Position numbers and translations under genes: made by a program. Shown here piece by piece: positions 1-10,876 of a stretch of DNA of 64,000 nucleotides (the first letter of the stretch is position 1; every line of letters begins with the position of its first letter). The notes under the pieces are model-generated. The model searched no databases and was not told the DNA's origin. It worked only from the letters and a program-made list of their open reading frames with translations. The stretch comes from Azorinus chamasolen. Taxonomy: Eukaryota > Mollusca > Bivalvia > Cardiida > Solecurtidae. The stretch covers positions 60,977,453-61,041,452 of the forward strand of contig OY755239.1 in assembly GCA_963576725.1 (NCBI GenBank). The letters run 5' to 3'.

Positions 1-71
1 GGAACTTGATTGGGGTATTGAATAAAATCTAATAGTATGAAGCCTGTTTGGAGTACAATAACCTGACACTC

Positions 72-283
72 TTAACCCATTCATCCATGTGCTATTTTTA
101 GATCCAACCACTTTGAATGAATCTACCAAAAGGGAGCATTAACTAGAGAAAATGAAATGTTTTAGATTTTTGTAGATTGAAACCATTGTGCTAAATGGAG
201 CAAATGCTCTACTTATCACAATGGTTTTATAAAGTGACCTTTACAGAGGCGTAGAAATGCGTATATATGGAGGAAAGAGTTAA
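72..283. mobile_element. TTAA-flanked MITE, family D
   Basis: TTAA at both ends, TTAACCCATTC at the left and GGAAAGAGTTAA at the right. The centre is a palindrome of the type GAGCAAATGCTC within AAACCATTGTG...CACAATGGTTT. Here one half of the hairpin tip is shortened. No coding capacity. Confidence 0.8.
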
Positions 284-455
284 CCCGTGCTCGAAACACT
301 TTTAAGCAGACGGTTCAGAAACAAACCTGTCAGCACTTGTCACCAAATCTGCTTTAGATCAACTATAACCCCCGCAGTCTAAGCAAAGCTATTCCAATGC
401 CTCGGCTAATTCTAGACCTCTACGACAATAGCAGTATGAACTTATAATAAAGCTG

Positions 456-705
456 TTAACCCTTCGCTTGCTATTCACGTCAATATACCTACCTGTAAAT
501 AGTGAAGTCCCAGATGAGACAGCTCCTGCAGGAGCTGTCTCATCAGGGTCTGCACTATTTACAAGTTGATTGTGCAACCAGTGCACTCCACAGCAGTGAT
601 TGCACAGCGAAATACGTATACACAGTGAAGATATATGTAATTATACAACAGGGCATGGGTAAAGAAGGAAAAGTGTATTTTAAAATTCAGCAAGCGAAGG
701 GTTAA
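456..705 (+). mobile_element. TTAA-flanked MITE, family A (copy 1)
   Basis: Ends are TTAACCCTTCGCTTGCT and its inverse AGCAAGCGAAGGGTTAA. A 70-bp near-perfect central palindrome runs from TGTAAATAGTG to CACTATTTACA with tip GCTCCTGCAGGAGC. The left arm carries CCCAGATGAGAC and the right arm, read as its complement, CCCTGATGAGAC. Nine copies occur in the window. TTAA sites and CCC-starting termini are the known pattern of piggyBac-type elements; no transposase is present. Confidence 0.9.
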
Positions 706-954
706 GATGAGTAGATTTTTAGAAGAAGCATGTACAAGTGTTTTAACCATAATTATTAAGCTGAATGACACATCGCCTCACACCTTTGAATATATACACA
801 CTACTAAACATTACATTGGTATAGAACAAATGAATGAAGTTTAAAATTGAACTAACTTTGATACATAACCAATTAATCAAATTAAACTAACAACCACAAA
901 AGGGAGATAGTCCTGTATCGTCAAAACCACAGATAGCTCAATTCGCTTACTACA

Positions 955-1055
955 GGTTTTCTTGAAACAGATCTATTATAGTTCCATAAGCAAACAGGGC
1001 AGAACCTGATCAGACGGCTCCTACAGCAGTCTGATCTGGGTCTGCTCTGTTGCAT
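955..1055 (+). mobile_element. Family B MITE fragment (central hairpin)
   Basis: Contains GCAAACAGGGCAGAACCTGATCAGACGGC and the inverted GTCTGATCTGGGTCTGCTCTG, the family B hairpin, with a partly deleted tip. The outer TTAA ends are not found. Confidence 0.7.
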
Positions 1056-1193
1056 TGTGGTGAAAATGGTTAGCTATCTGTCTCAGTTCTGTATAATGGA
1101 GTCATTTAGAGCAGGTGGTTGCTTAACGAAGAGCTTTCGGCATAATTATAGTCCGGCATCAAACTACCACGTGATACAAAACCAGCTTTAGAC

Positions 1194-1347
1194 TTAACCC
1201 TTTTACCGCCAATGTCGCAAAAATGCATTATTAGTGCTTTATTCCTTTGAAATTTGCATTTATTTATCTCATTTCCTTATTTTACCATATGATTTAACAA
1301 AATTGGATTACAGACGACATTTAGAAAGTAAGCGCCGAGAGGGCTAA
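1194..1347 (+). mobile_element. Family I MITE, internally deleted
   Basis: Starts TTAACCCTTTTACCGCCAAT and ends GCGCCGAGAGGGCTAA. It matches the ends of the complete copy at 61428-61673 but lacks the central hairpin. Terminal TTAA has drifted to CTAA on the right. Confidence 0.7.
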
Positions 1348-1378
1348 TGTGAGTGGTCGCTGTTGACAGGTTGTACTG

Positions 1379-1569
1379 TACGGTAAAACCTCTCTATAAC
1401 GACCACTATATTACACCAAGTATTTTGTGTTATAGGCAGGTGGCTGCTTAAAGCAAGGTGAACGTATAGGAGCGTTCTGTTTTACTTTCACCTTGCTTTA
1501 TGCTGCCACCTGCTCTAAATACCAACTATTTAACACATTTAATGGTCGTTATAGAGAGGTTTTACTGTA
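1379..1569. mobile_element. TA-flanked MITE, family E1
   Basis: Terminal inverted repeats GGTAAAACCTCTCTATAACG and CGTTATAGAGAGGTTTTACTG, flanked by TA. The inner arms GCAGGTGGCTGCTTAAAGC...GCTGCCACCTGC surround a hairpin with tip GGAGCG. TA target and CAGTAAAACC-like ends resemble pogo/Tc1-mariner non-autonomous elements. Confidence 0.85.
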
Positions 1570-1726
1570 TAGTCCACACAGTATGAACAGTTTAACCATG
1601 CTAAAGGAGTTTGAATGGGAACCAGTGTAGACCCTAGAAGAGCCTTCTGATCCCGACATACACAGTTTTCAAATGTCAGTGCATGTATGTACCGTAATTA
1701 AAGGGACAAATAGTACAACTACGATA

Positions 1727-1935
1727 TACAGTAAAACCTCTCTATAACGGCCACTAAATTACATCAAGTATTATGTGTTAAAGGCAGGTGGCTGCTTAAA
1801 ATCAAAGTGAAAGTAAAACAGAACGCTCCTATAGGAGCGTTCTGTTTTACTTTCACTTTGCTTTAGGCGGCTACCTATCCTAAATACCAACTAATTAACA
1901 CAAATAAGTGGCCGTTATAGAGAGGTTGTATTGTA
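1727..1935. mobile_element. TA-flanked MITE, family E1
   Basis: Second E1 copy, TACAGTAAAACCTCTCTATA at the left end, with the long hairpin AAACAGAACGCTCCTATAGG and its inverse. Flanked by TA. It lies 160 bp from the previous copy. Confidence 0.88.
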
Positions 1936-2019
1936 CATTATTAACCTTTCACATGCTAAACAAATGATGTCTGATCAATGTCTAAACTGCTGAAATTTAT
2001 CTTCTGAATCATACAAGCG

Positions 2020-2095
2020 TTTGAGAAACTACTGAAACAGTTTGGATCCTAATGTAACGCCGAGATACTCGGTATCTCATCTGGACCCAAGGTGA
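2020..2095. mobile_element. Family C MITE fragment
   Basis: Holds CAGTTTGGATCCTAATG and CATCTGGACCC around the tip GCCGAGATACTCGGTAT, the family C hairpin without the outer arms. Confidence 0.6.
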
Positions 2096-2167
2096 ATGCA
2101 TATTCGTGCCAAAACGCGGCTTTCATTAAAAATGTTTACTTTGTCGACATCCATTATCATAATGCAC

Positions 2168-2533
2168 TACAGTGTTCCCTCTCTACAACGACACCCATTG
2201 GGATACGAAGGTTGTATGTGTTGTTCAGAGGGGGTTGTTATAGGGAGGGAAAATCAAACATAATTAGCTTGTTTGCATATCCCCAGATAAGGTGTATTTC
2301 GAGAACTAAAACCGTTATGCCTCAATCAAACCCTATGTTGTGACCACTCTTTAGAATCGTCACAAAGTGACGATTCTAAAGAGTGGTCACAACATAGGGT
2401 TTGATGAAGGCATAAAGAAAATACAATGGAAAAAAGTTGTGTCTGGAGCCTTGTTGTTTCGGAAACAGTGACATGCGTTGTTGTAAGGAGGGAATCGTTA
2501 TTGAGAGGGCCGTTGTAGGGAGGGAGCACTGTA
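2168..2533 (+). mobile_element. TA-flanked MITE, family G2 (complete)
   Basis: Ends are TACAGTGTTCCCTCTCTACA and the inverse GTAGGGAGGGAGCACTGTA. The centre is a palindrome GTGACCACTCTTTAGAATCG...CGATTCTAAAGAGTGGTCAC flanked by CAAACCCTATGTT/AACATAGGGTTTG. At 366 bp it is the longest of the TA elements here. Its right end is 21 nt from the splice donor of DUOX exon 4. Confidence 0.88.
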
Positions 2534-2554
2534 TACTAATCCATATCTACGTAC

Positions 2555-2748
2555 CTGTTGGCGAGGGTTGTTTGGGGATTGGCCAGTTCTTTGGTCATAT
2601 CGTGACCTTAAAAAAGGCATTTCTAGGTTGTCCTTGTTATGGGGGTTATACGAGCTATAGTCTGCACCTGTTGGCACGTGCACATTGACAAACTCCCTTG
2701 GACATCCCGGTCGTTGTGCGTCTAGGATCTCCTCAACAACTTGTTGAC
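2555..2748 (-). CDS. DUOX: Dual oxidase (DUOX) exon 4
   Basis: The 194-nt minus-strand exon has acceptor TTGTCCAG (just above 2748) and donor GTACGT (2549-2554). It enters in phase 1, completing a glycine codon begun by exon 3, and ends in phase 0 after CAG. It encodes residues ~107-171, including QQVVEEILDAQRPGCP, VPTGADYSSYNP and GQSPNNPRQQ. DUOX proteins have an extracellular N-terminal peroxidase-like domain with this order of motifs (VFFG-QQVVEEI, then GCPxEFxNxxVP, then RSRxDxxTGxSPxNPR). DUOX enzymes make hydrogen peroxide at the cell surface through a C-terminal NADPH oxidase half, which is outside this window. The reading frame is open across the exon and the splice phases fit. Other heme peroxidases are a weaker alternative. 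Confidence 0.9.
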
Positions 2749-5700
2749 CTGGACAAGCAAAATAAAGGCAAAATGTACTACGTATGAATTGTTCTGTGAT
2801 TAACGTGTCCTTGGTAATTTATAAGTATCAGTTCATGACCAGAGGCTACCACTTGTATAATTAGTTAGTCAGTATGTAAATCAACGGGCCCGGTATTAGT
2901 GCAGGGCAGTATAATTGGGTCACAACGGTACGATTGGAGCATAGGGCAAGATCAGTAGGTCATAACGGGCCCGTAATAGTAAAGGGCAATAACAAAGGAC
3001 CATGACGGCACCGGTAAATACGCGAACGGTAGGAAGAGTGGGTAAACATTGCACATGTATTAGCGAAGTGAAATATCAGTTAGTTATAGTGACACCGGAT
3101 TAAAGGGTTGTAACGGTACAGGTATTAGTGAAGTGCAATATCAGTTAGTTATAGTGATACCTGATTGAAAGGGTCGTAACGGCACATGTATTAGTGAAGG
3201 GCAATATTAGTTAGTTATAGTGATACCTGATTGAAAGGGTCGTAACGGCACATGTATTAGTGAAGGGCAATATTAGTTAGTTATAGTGATACCTGATTGA
3301 AAGGGTCGTAACGGCACATGTATTAGTGAAGGGCAATATTAGTTAGTTATAGTGATACCTGATTGAAAGGGTCGTAACGGCACATGTATTAGTGAAGGGC
3401 AATATCAGTTAGTTATAGTGATACCTGATTGAAAGGGTCGTAACGGCACATGTATTAGTGAAGGGCAATATTAGTTAGTTATAGTGATACCTGATTGAAA
3501 GGGTCGTAACGGCACATGTATTAGTGAAGGGCAATATTAGTTAGTTATAGTGATACCTGATTGAAAGGGTCATAACGGCACAGGTATTAGTGAAGGGCAA
3601 TATCAGTTAGTTATAGTGATACCTGATTGAAAGGGTCGTAACGGCACATGTATTAGTGAAGGGCAATATTAGTTAGTTATAGTGATACCTGATTGAAGGG
3701 GTCGTAACGGCAGAGGTATTAATGAAGGGCAATATCAGTTAGTTATAGTGATACCTGATAGAAGGGTCGTAACGGCAAAGGTATTAGTGAAGGGCAATAT
3801 CAGTTAGTTATAGTGATACATGATTGAAGGGGTCGTGACGGCAAAGGTATTAGTGAAGGGCAATATCAGTTAGTTATAGTTATGCCTGATAGAAGGGGTC
3901 GTAACGGCAGAGGTATTAGTGAAGGGCAATATCAGTTAGTTATAGTGATACCTGATATAAGGGGTCGTGACGGCAAAGGTATTAGTGAAGTGCAATATCA
4001 GTTAGTCATAGTGATAATGGATTAAAGGGTCATAATAGCATAGGTGTTAATGAAGGGCAGTATCAGTTAGTTATAACGGCACATAGATTAGTTAATGGCT
4101 AGATCAGTTGATTATAACGACACCAGTACTAGCAAATGAGGAGATAAATTGATTAGTATAGGCCTCTGTAAGATCTGTTGGGTATAACGTCGCCGGTATT
4201 AGCATTATGGCAATGTAATAGGGTAACATCATTAAGTCATTACAGCACGATTTTAGTTAAGGATAACTAGTGTGTCATAACGGCACTGTATTAGTATAGG
4301 GCAAGATCAGTGGGTTATAACAACGCAAATATAAGCAAAGGCCATGATCAGTGGGTTCGTAACGACACGGTACATACCTAGGGCAAGTTCAATTGGTCAT
4401 TACCTCACCGGTTTCAGCAAAGGGGAAGACCAGTGAGTTATAACGGCAAAAGTATTATCATAACGCAAGATCAATGGGTCATCAATGCATCAGTATCAAC
4501 ATGTAGGTAGAGAAATATCCCGTGGTCATAATGGTACCTATATTTAGATTGTGCAAGTTTTTCATGACGGCACCAGTATTAACATAAGGTAATCCAATAT
4601 CAAGGATCACAAAAATACTTGTATTAGCATAGGGCAATACAAGTATGTCACAAAGGCTCCGGTATAAGCTTATGGCTAGATCAGTAGATCTAACGGCACA
4701 TGTATTAACAATAGGCAAGATCGGTGAGTTATAACGAATCACTGAGTTTCAACATCAGGCAAGATAAATGCAAGATCAATTTTAGTATTTCATAACGGCC
4801 CGGCATTAACTAAGGGCATGACCAGTAGAACATAATGGCACATGTATTAGGAAGGACAATAAAACTGCGTTTTAACGGAGATGTGAATTAAAACGGCTCA
4901 TCTGTTGACGAATGACAAAATCACTTTGTTATAACGGCGCCGGTATAAACGAAAAGCAATATCAGTAGATCATAACTACACAGGCAATGGCGAAAGCTTA
5001 GGTCAGTGGATAATAACGGTGCCAGTATTAGTGAAGGGCGTCGGCATTAGAGTCGGGCAATATCCCTTTGTCATAGCGGCACCGGTTTAGGCGTAGAGCA
5101 ATAACAGTGAATTATAACAGCACCGCCATTAGCATAAGGCAAGATCAATGTGTCATAAAGCCACATATTTTGACCTAAAACAAGATCAATGGATCATAAA
5201 TGATATCGGTCCTGGCAGAAGGAAAGACAAATGGTTCAAAACGGCACTAGCATTAACCTGTAAGTGAGAAACGATCAGCGGGTCATACCGGCATCAGTAT
5301 AAGCATAGGGTAAGATATGTGGGTCATATCGGCAATGGGTCACAATGGCACAGCTCTCTGGGGAGGAAAAACTTTAAGTGGGTCATAAGGTCAACTCTTT
5401 TAGTGTCAGGTAAGTAAATGGCTCAAAGCGCTACATGTATTAGCATAAAGCAAGATCAAACGGCTATAACGGCATAGGTATCGTTACGAAACATAGCAAG
5501 ACGTTAAACAGGCACCTTTGTCAGCTTAGTGAAAACTATTTCGGTCATTTATCAATGAACAAATGCATTGCATGCTCTATAATATTAAATGCAGACGGAG
5601 ATTTCTTCCAAACACGCATAACTAAAAGTCAATTTGCCATTACAATGCGTGTGATTAGTTAGCCGTTTCTACAAAAATGATATTACCGCCATTTAACAAA

Positions 5701-5780
5701 AACCTTAAACAAGCAACAACAAGGCAATGTTTTGCTGGTCTTACTCACCGCCATGTTTGGTCTGGTATAAATATACTTAC
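2749..5780 (-). other. DUOX intron 3, filled by a tandem array
   Basis: Phase 1 intron of 3,032 bp bounded by GTAAGT (5775-5780) and the acceptor CAG at 2749-2751. About 2.6 kb of it is satellite-like repeat; only about 130 bp on the left and 240 bp on the right are unique sequence. Confidence 0.85.
2880..5540. repeat. Degenerate tandem array with 66-bp homogeneous core
   Basis: Between about 3050 and 4010, 14-15 copies of a 66-bp unit contain GTCGTAACGGCACATG, TATTAGTGAAGGGCAATAT and AGTTAGTTATAGTGATACC; copies near 3190-3700 are almost identical. On both sides (2880-3050 and 4010-5540) the array decays to looser units of about 40-50 bp built on CATAACGGCACCGGTATTAG and GGGCAAGATCAGTGGGT. 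The 66-bp unit looks like the short unit with an added TAGTTATAGTGATACCTGAT block. Confidence 0.9.
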
Positions 5781-5942
5781 CAAAGAAAACTAGAAATGCC
5801 GTCCTGTTCTTCAATGACCCAAGCCCGGGCATCCCATGATGCCCTGCGAAACTGATTTCGAAAGGATTGGGTCTGTCGATTCCAGAAGGTTCGTATGTTC
5901 CGTCTGAATATGCAACCGCGCTCTTTCGTAACAGCTGTCCGT
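5781..5942 (-). CDS. DUOX: Dual oxidase (DUOX) exon 3
   Basis: The 162-nt minus-strand exon is bounded by acceptor TTTCCGCAG and donor GTAAGT. Phase 1 at both ends. It completes an aspartate codon with exon 2 and encodes residues ~53-107: GQLLRKSAVAYSDGTYEPSG, then DRPNPFEIS and NRTAFLVFFG. These match the start of the peroxidase-like domain in DUOX (SY-x-DGxYxP, then LRNRTxxxVFFG). NRT is a possible N-glycosylation site. The frame is open over its full length, whereas one other frame has a stop; the third is open but matches nothing I know. It is 3.0 kb from exon 4 and 7.2 kb from exon 2. Confidence 0.92.
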
Positions 5943-6339
5943 CTGCGGAAACATGAACAGAACAGTTAGTGAGGCACAGTGTCTTTCTCGTTTAATAATT
6001 CACTGCTATGTTGTTAATTTTAACATAACCTTGATTAGTTAATTACGAAATATTCAAGTCTGAATCGTTTTGCGGTGTCATGGGCCATTGTGTGATTACT
6101 AATATGTAGTATGAATTCAGATGAGATGCCCCGACACTTTTCAGGAGTCAGACTTTGTTTTTGTTATTATATTTTGATAGAAAATTGATGATAACTAAAT
6201 ATGGAAAGTTGCAACAGGCATCACATATTGCAGACAACAAACTCAAAAATATCAGAGCCAGAACTGATACTTTTAGTAATATCCATTTTTTTCTTAGGTG
6301 AGACCGAGAACAGTTTAACCTACTTAGCAATCATTTTGT

Positions 6340-6490
6340 TGTCAAGTTATTGTTTTGCATATTCAACAACACGGCCAGAGTATAAACCAGTTTGGATCCT
6401 GATGAGACGGTGAATTTCTCAGTGTCGCATCTGTGTCGAAACCTTCTCCATAGGTAAACACTCATCCACTCGCAATAGGCTTAAGGCTAA
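6340..6490. mobile_element. Family C MITE fragment
   Basis: CCAGTTTGGATCCTGATGAGACG and the outer arm CATAGGTAAACACTCATCCACTC match the right part of complete family C elements. The hairpin is damaged. Confidence 0.6.
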
Positions 6491-7077
6491 AGTGTCCACG
6501 TAAAAGGCAAAATAAGTTGAACACGTGTTCAAGCTGCAACTAAACTGGGCCCTGATTACCAATAAATTAAGCGATGTATCACTATGGTGATAATACGGAT
6601 GTTTGCAGATGTATCATGGATGTATAGTACACCAACTTACAATCTGGGCCTTGGCCGTCAATGTGCGACACTTGATATCTGGAGTATGTCAAAATTGCTC
6701 TTCACTAAACCCACTGCCGCATATGTCATTTAAGGCTGGTCATTTAATTTGATTTGAAACAATGATATAAAGAAACAGACCCGATTAACTAGATACATAT
6801 GGTCATCAACTTTTCAGACACTGACGGTCGAGAATAGAAACCACTTTAATAGTAAATCTCCATTATGTTTGTTAGAAAAGTAAGAGTATAATATGTGGAA
6901 CCTACATAAGTTTTGCTAGTAATAATTCAAAGTATATAATATTCGGAATCTACATGATATTTTCATTGATACATACACGGGGAGATACGTTTCAGGCATG
7001 CAGCTCCAAAACATTGAAATGCTCTACCGTCAGGCATCAGAGATTCAAGCTCACTGGCATCTTTCAAAAGAAACTGC

Positions 7078-7329
7078 TTAACCCTTTACCCAATAGCCTG
7101 TTTCTAGTTTTGAAGACATATGACCACTTAAAGCAGGTTGAAAGTAAAGCAGAATGCGCCTTAAGGCGCATTCTGCTTTACTTTCAGCCTGTTTTAAGCT
7201 ACCACCTACTATGATATAGAAAATACTTATTATGCAATATGTTCATGACTGTATGAATTTGAACTATTTTCTTCAGCGGAGGAATAAATCAAACACGCTA
7301 AAAGCCGCTTCTATCAGGTAAATGGTTAA
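7078..7329 (+). mobile_element. TTAA-flanked MITE, family F (copy 1)
   Basis: Exactly 252 bp including both TTAA sites; begins TTAACCCTTTACCCAATAGC. The core CTTAAAGCAGGTTGAAAGTAAAGC...GCTTTACTTTCAGCCTG with tip GCGCCTTAAGGCGC resembles the core of the TA-flanked E1 family, not other TTAA families. The second copy at 26393-26644 has the same length and only a handful of differences. Confidence 0.88.
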
Positions 7330-7994
7330 AACGCATTTCTTCAGCGTATTGTACTAGAACAATTTAGAAAACGTAGCTAATAATTATCAATTATGATGAC
7401 TGCTGCACGATTAATGGAGTGTCGATTATGCAACTATCTTGTGAGGACACTTTCCAATCCCCCTTTCGAATATAAGATATATCTTTGAAATACACATGCT
7501 CTACATATGAAGTAAGAAAATCGGAAAAAAATATCCCATAATCTTCTGTGGATTTATAGGGAATCCCCTTTCTGTTGGACGTGTGTGTGTGTGTGCTGTT
7601 TCAGCAATGTTTTCCTGTCCAGTTGCCAATACCGCGGGCATCCCTTTACATATTGGTATCTATGGCATCATGCTTGCATTGCTACCTTGTCTCAACTAGC
7701 GCCAGGGATTCCTGTTAAGCTAACCTATGGGCAGTAGGCAGGTCAAACATGTACGGTTCGAGGCCGCATTCTGTACCTCAATCAGTGTCAATTGGTCTGA
7801 TATTATTCCTTTGCCATTTTGCCTATGGTATATGTTGTAGGAACATTATACGGGGTACCCTTGTTAGCTCTACCATGGATTGGCTTTTTGGAGTCCCCTA
7901 ATAGGGCATATAACCCCCAAAGTAATGTAGGGAAGTTTCTTTGAATATATTCTATTTGCTAATCCTTTAAAATAAAAGGGTGAGTAATGTAGCA

Positions 7995-8085
7995 AAAACG
8001 GATTATTTGCAAACAGAGTAGACCCAGATCAGACGGCTCCTAGAGGAGCCGTCTGATCAGGGTCTGCTCTGTTTGCTAATTGAAT
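7995..8085 (-). mobile_element. Family B MITE fragment (central hairpin)
   Basis: Complete hairpin with GCAAACAGAGTAGACCCAGA on the left and its near inverse ending CTGCTCTGTTTGC; tip GGCTCCTAGAGGAGCC. No TTAA ends are found. Confidence 0.75.
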
Positions 8086-8440
8086 TGTGTACAACCTTGT
8101 TGCCATCGGGGGAGGACTTATAGTGTTCGTCTGGAGCTGCCGAATAGCGTTGGTCTGGAGCGGGTTGCATATTGGATTTATGTAATGGTTGTTTATTTGT
8201 ATCTTTTGTATTGCGTTGTTCAGTTTATATGTATTAAGTACAAAGTCACCTATTCTGTTACCCCCATTGTCCTACATATGTATTGCAATATTTTATGTGT
8301 TGTAGTGTTGTATGCCATACATACACACACGCCATGTGGTTTCCGATCGTAACTGTATGACAATGTTTTATAGTAATAAAATAATAATAGTAATAATAAT
8401 GATAATAATTATGATAATAATAATCATTAAAAAGTAAGTG
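8086..8440 (+). mobile_element. Possible non-LTR retrotransposon 3' tail
   Basis: A T/G-rich stretch ends in AATAAAATAATAATAGTAAT and further TAA-type repeats (8380-8430). Such trinucleotide tails are common at the 3' ends of non-LTR retrotransposons. No reverse transcriptase sequence is visible, so this is inference. Confidence 0.35.
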
Positions 8441-8675
8441 TGTGATATGTGAAAGAGACATGGTGTCTGTTAGTGACATACGAAGTTGATAATTTATTGT
8501 TTGCTTTTGTGGGGCTTCTGATCTTAATTTGTCCGCAACATTTAATAACTAAGCTAGTTATCTGGGGTGATATTGCATGGCCATGTCCGGGCGATATCGC
8601 ATCCAGGCATATAGACCATGCAGTAAGTCTCTCACATCGTCAATGTGTATCTGAGGCATGAGTGATGGGCAATAA

Positions 8676-8820
8676 CCCTTTCAGCCCATCAACTACAAAG
8701 TCCACTCAGTATGGAAGGTTTTAGCGTGTTAAAGGATATTTAATGACAATTAGTGCGCCTCTAAGTGTCCTCTGATCCGGCTCAATACCGTTTGCGAATA
8801 ACAGTGCATGCGTGTTTCAC
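8676..8820. mobile_element. Family H-like MITE remnant
   Basis: Begins AACCCTTTCAGCCCATCAAC and shares TCCACTCAGTATG(A/G)AAGG with sequence at 16126-16210. It has decayed CTCTGATCC and GCGAATAACAGTG hairpin parts. Confidence 0.4.
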
Positions 8821-8821
8821 A

Positions 8822-9058
8822 TTAACCAAATCACTCATTATTGACGCCCTTTGACGCCTCTGTAAATCTAATTTATTGAAACCATTTTGATAAATAGAGC
8901 ATTTGCTTCATGAGAGCAAATGCTCTATTTATCACAATGGTTTCAAAACTGCACAATTCTAAAATTCTCCTTTTCTATAGTTAATGCTCCTTTTCGGTAC
9001 ATTAACTTAAAGAGGCTGGGTCTGAAATAGTCTAGGATGGAATGAGTGAAAGGATTAA
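8822..9058. mobile_element. TTAA-flanked MITE, family D
   Basis: TTAA at both ends. Hairpin AAACCATTTTGATAAATAGAGC...GCTCTATTTATCACAATGGTTT; outer right arm CTCCTTTTCGGTACATT as in the copy at 28204-28432. Confidence 0.82.
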
Positions 9059-9171
9059 TAAACTGAGACCATAATTGTATAAATATTCATTCCTATATGC
9101 GATAAATATCAGGTGCCTTGCCTCGGCGACTAACCAGGATCCCATTTGAATGACAATCTGATTCCAATCGT

Positions 9172-9400
9172 TTAACCCATACCCTCATAGACTATTTTAA
9201 ACCCAACCTCTTTGAATAAATCTACCGAAAAGGACCATTTACCAGGGAAAAGGAAACTATCAGAATTGTGTGGTATTGAAACCATTGTAAATAAATAGAG
9301 CATTTGCTCCTGTGGAGCAAATGCTCTATTTATCACAATGGTTTCAAAAAACGACCTTTATAGAGGCGTAGAAAGGCGTATTTATGGAGGAAAAGGTTAA
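9172..9400. mobile_element. TTAA-flanked MITE, family D
   Basis: TTAACCCATACCCTCATAG at the left and GGAAAAGGTTAA at the right, in the opposite orientation to the copy at 8822. Complete hairpin with tip TTTGCTCCTGTGGAGCAAA. Confidence 0.85.
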
Positions 9401-10009
9401 GTAATCAAAACAATCAGTGAAACTTGAGCAGACACTTATCTTGGTAGACAAAAACATTGTGACATAATATTACGTACATTTTTGTCAACTTGGTGATATT
9501 TTATTACAGTAATTGTTTTAGATTGACGTAGTGTTACTGTTTTAGCTGTTTGTATTTACAGTCTAAACACATTTAATTGTATATTGTTTCCGCATTATGT
9601 ATGTCCTTAAGATTACAACCACAGTAGAAGAGCCTTTGTTTTGTGCAAACAATATAATAGTTATATCATCTTAGGAATTACAGATACACTCAGAAGTTTG
9701 TCAAAATAAACAATACCCGGAAAACTTATAGCCTGTATGTTAGTGGGATTTCCTTGAACAGCGAAGGTTAAACACAGACAATCCGTCTATAAAGTTTCCT
9801 TGTTTTACATTTGGATAAACACTGCAGGTTGATTAAGAAATGTCACATTATGAAAGTACATTTGTATAATGCAAAACATGCGTCCTTTATGGGTAAATTA
9901 TCATTCTTATGTAGTGGATACTTTTCGTATCGACTTGAAGTACAACGAACTAGTAAATTTGTTCATCCACTTGTCACCTGTTTGTCATAATAGGTCATAC
10001 ATATGAAAC

Positions 10010-10258
10010 TTAACCCTTCTCTTGCTGAATTTTAAAATACATTCTCCCTCTTTACCCATGCCCTGTTGTATAATTACATATACCTTCACTGTGTACACGT
10101 ATTTCGCTGTGAAATCACTGCTGTGGGATGCACTGGTTGCACAATCAACTTGTAAATAGTGCAGACCCTGATGAGACAGCTCCTGCAGGAGCTGTCTCAT
10201 CTGGGTCTTCACTATTTACAGGTAGGTATATTGACGTGAATAGCAAGCGAAGGGTTAA
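10010..10258 (-). mobile_element. TTAA-flanked MITE, family A (copy 2)
   Basis: TTAACCCTTCTCTTGCTGAA at the left, AGCAAGCGAAGGGTTAA at the right. The orientation is reversed relative to copy 1, and the hairpin mismatch is correspondingly T:T (CCCTGATGAGAC and its partner ATCTGGG). Confidence 0.9.
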
Positions 10259-10504
10259 GTTTAATACTGTATCATATGCAATATGTGGACTTAACGTACA
10301 ACTGTTCATAAGATGAAAATAAAAGTCAGTTTGACACGCACAGTACGTATGATTTCACAAAACATGACGATAAAGGCAATATAAAACTCAAACCTTCACA
10401 ATACCGACCTGCCAAGAAGTTATAGTCGTTTGACTGACGTTTTAATATAACAGTCAAAACGTGATACTACGAACACTTCAATACGTACTATTATTGATCC
10501 TTAA

Positions 10505-10605
10505 CACATGTGGCAGCTTAATGCAGGGTGAGTCATGCAGAAAGCTCTTCTATGAGCTTTCTGCATGACTATCATCCTGCATTAAGCAGTCGTATTGAAT
10601 GGAGA
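10505..10605. mobile_element. E-type MITE core fragment
   Basis: GTGGCAGCTTAATGCAGGGTGA and GTCATGCAGAAAGCTCTTC with their inverse, the inner arms of families E2/E3. No clear CAGTAAAA ends. Confidence 0.6.
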
Positions 10606-10876
10606 GATTAACGGTACCAAGACTAAACATCATGTTACCCCTAATATATTTAAAACCAGACAAATAAAAAGTATCTTGACGTCTGCTTTCAATCTGAATC
10701 ATTATTAAGATACAGTAAATACTCTCTATAAACCTCTCCGAGTTTCGACATTTGGAATATCCATGTGAGGAAGCAGTCCAGCTGACTCGTGGTAGATCGT
10801 TTATTCTACCCGGGTTTTCTTCTGTACACGAAACAATGCAATGTGTTACGTGCACGTAAAACATCCGTTAATAAAT

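Larger units (their letters stand above)
1..2554 (-). other. DUOX intron 4 (partial)
   Basis: Minus-strand intron sequence downstream of exon 4; the next exon is not seen and should lie left of the window. The stretch is nearly all mobile-element sequence: a D element, an A element, a B fragment, an I fragment, two E1 elements and a complete G2 element. Positions 284-455 and 706-950 show nothing recognisable. Confidence 0.75.

Noticed and set aside
1..2167. DUOX exon 5 within intron 4 sequence
   Set aside because: No minus-strand open segment with splice sites and the expected peroxidase motifs; the interval is occupied by MITEs.
3040..4010. CRISPR-like array at the 66-bp repeats
   Set aside because: Whole units are near-identical with no unique spacers, and the sequence is a eukaryotic intron.
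10128..10316. Recurrent 60-80 codon frames with the motif SADPDETAP and, on the other strand, MRQLLQELSHQGLHYLQV, in many places
   Set aside because: They are translations of the family A and related hairpins, repeat with every MITE copy on both strands, and have no independent start or function. Not genes.
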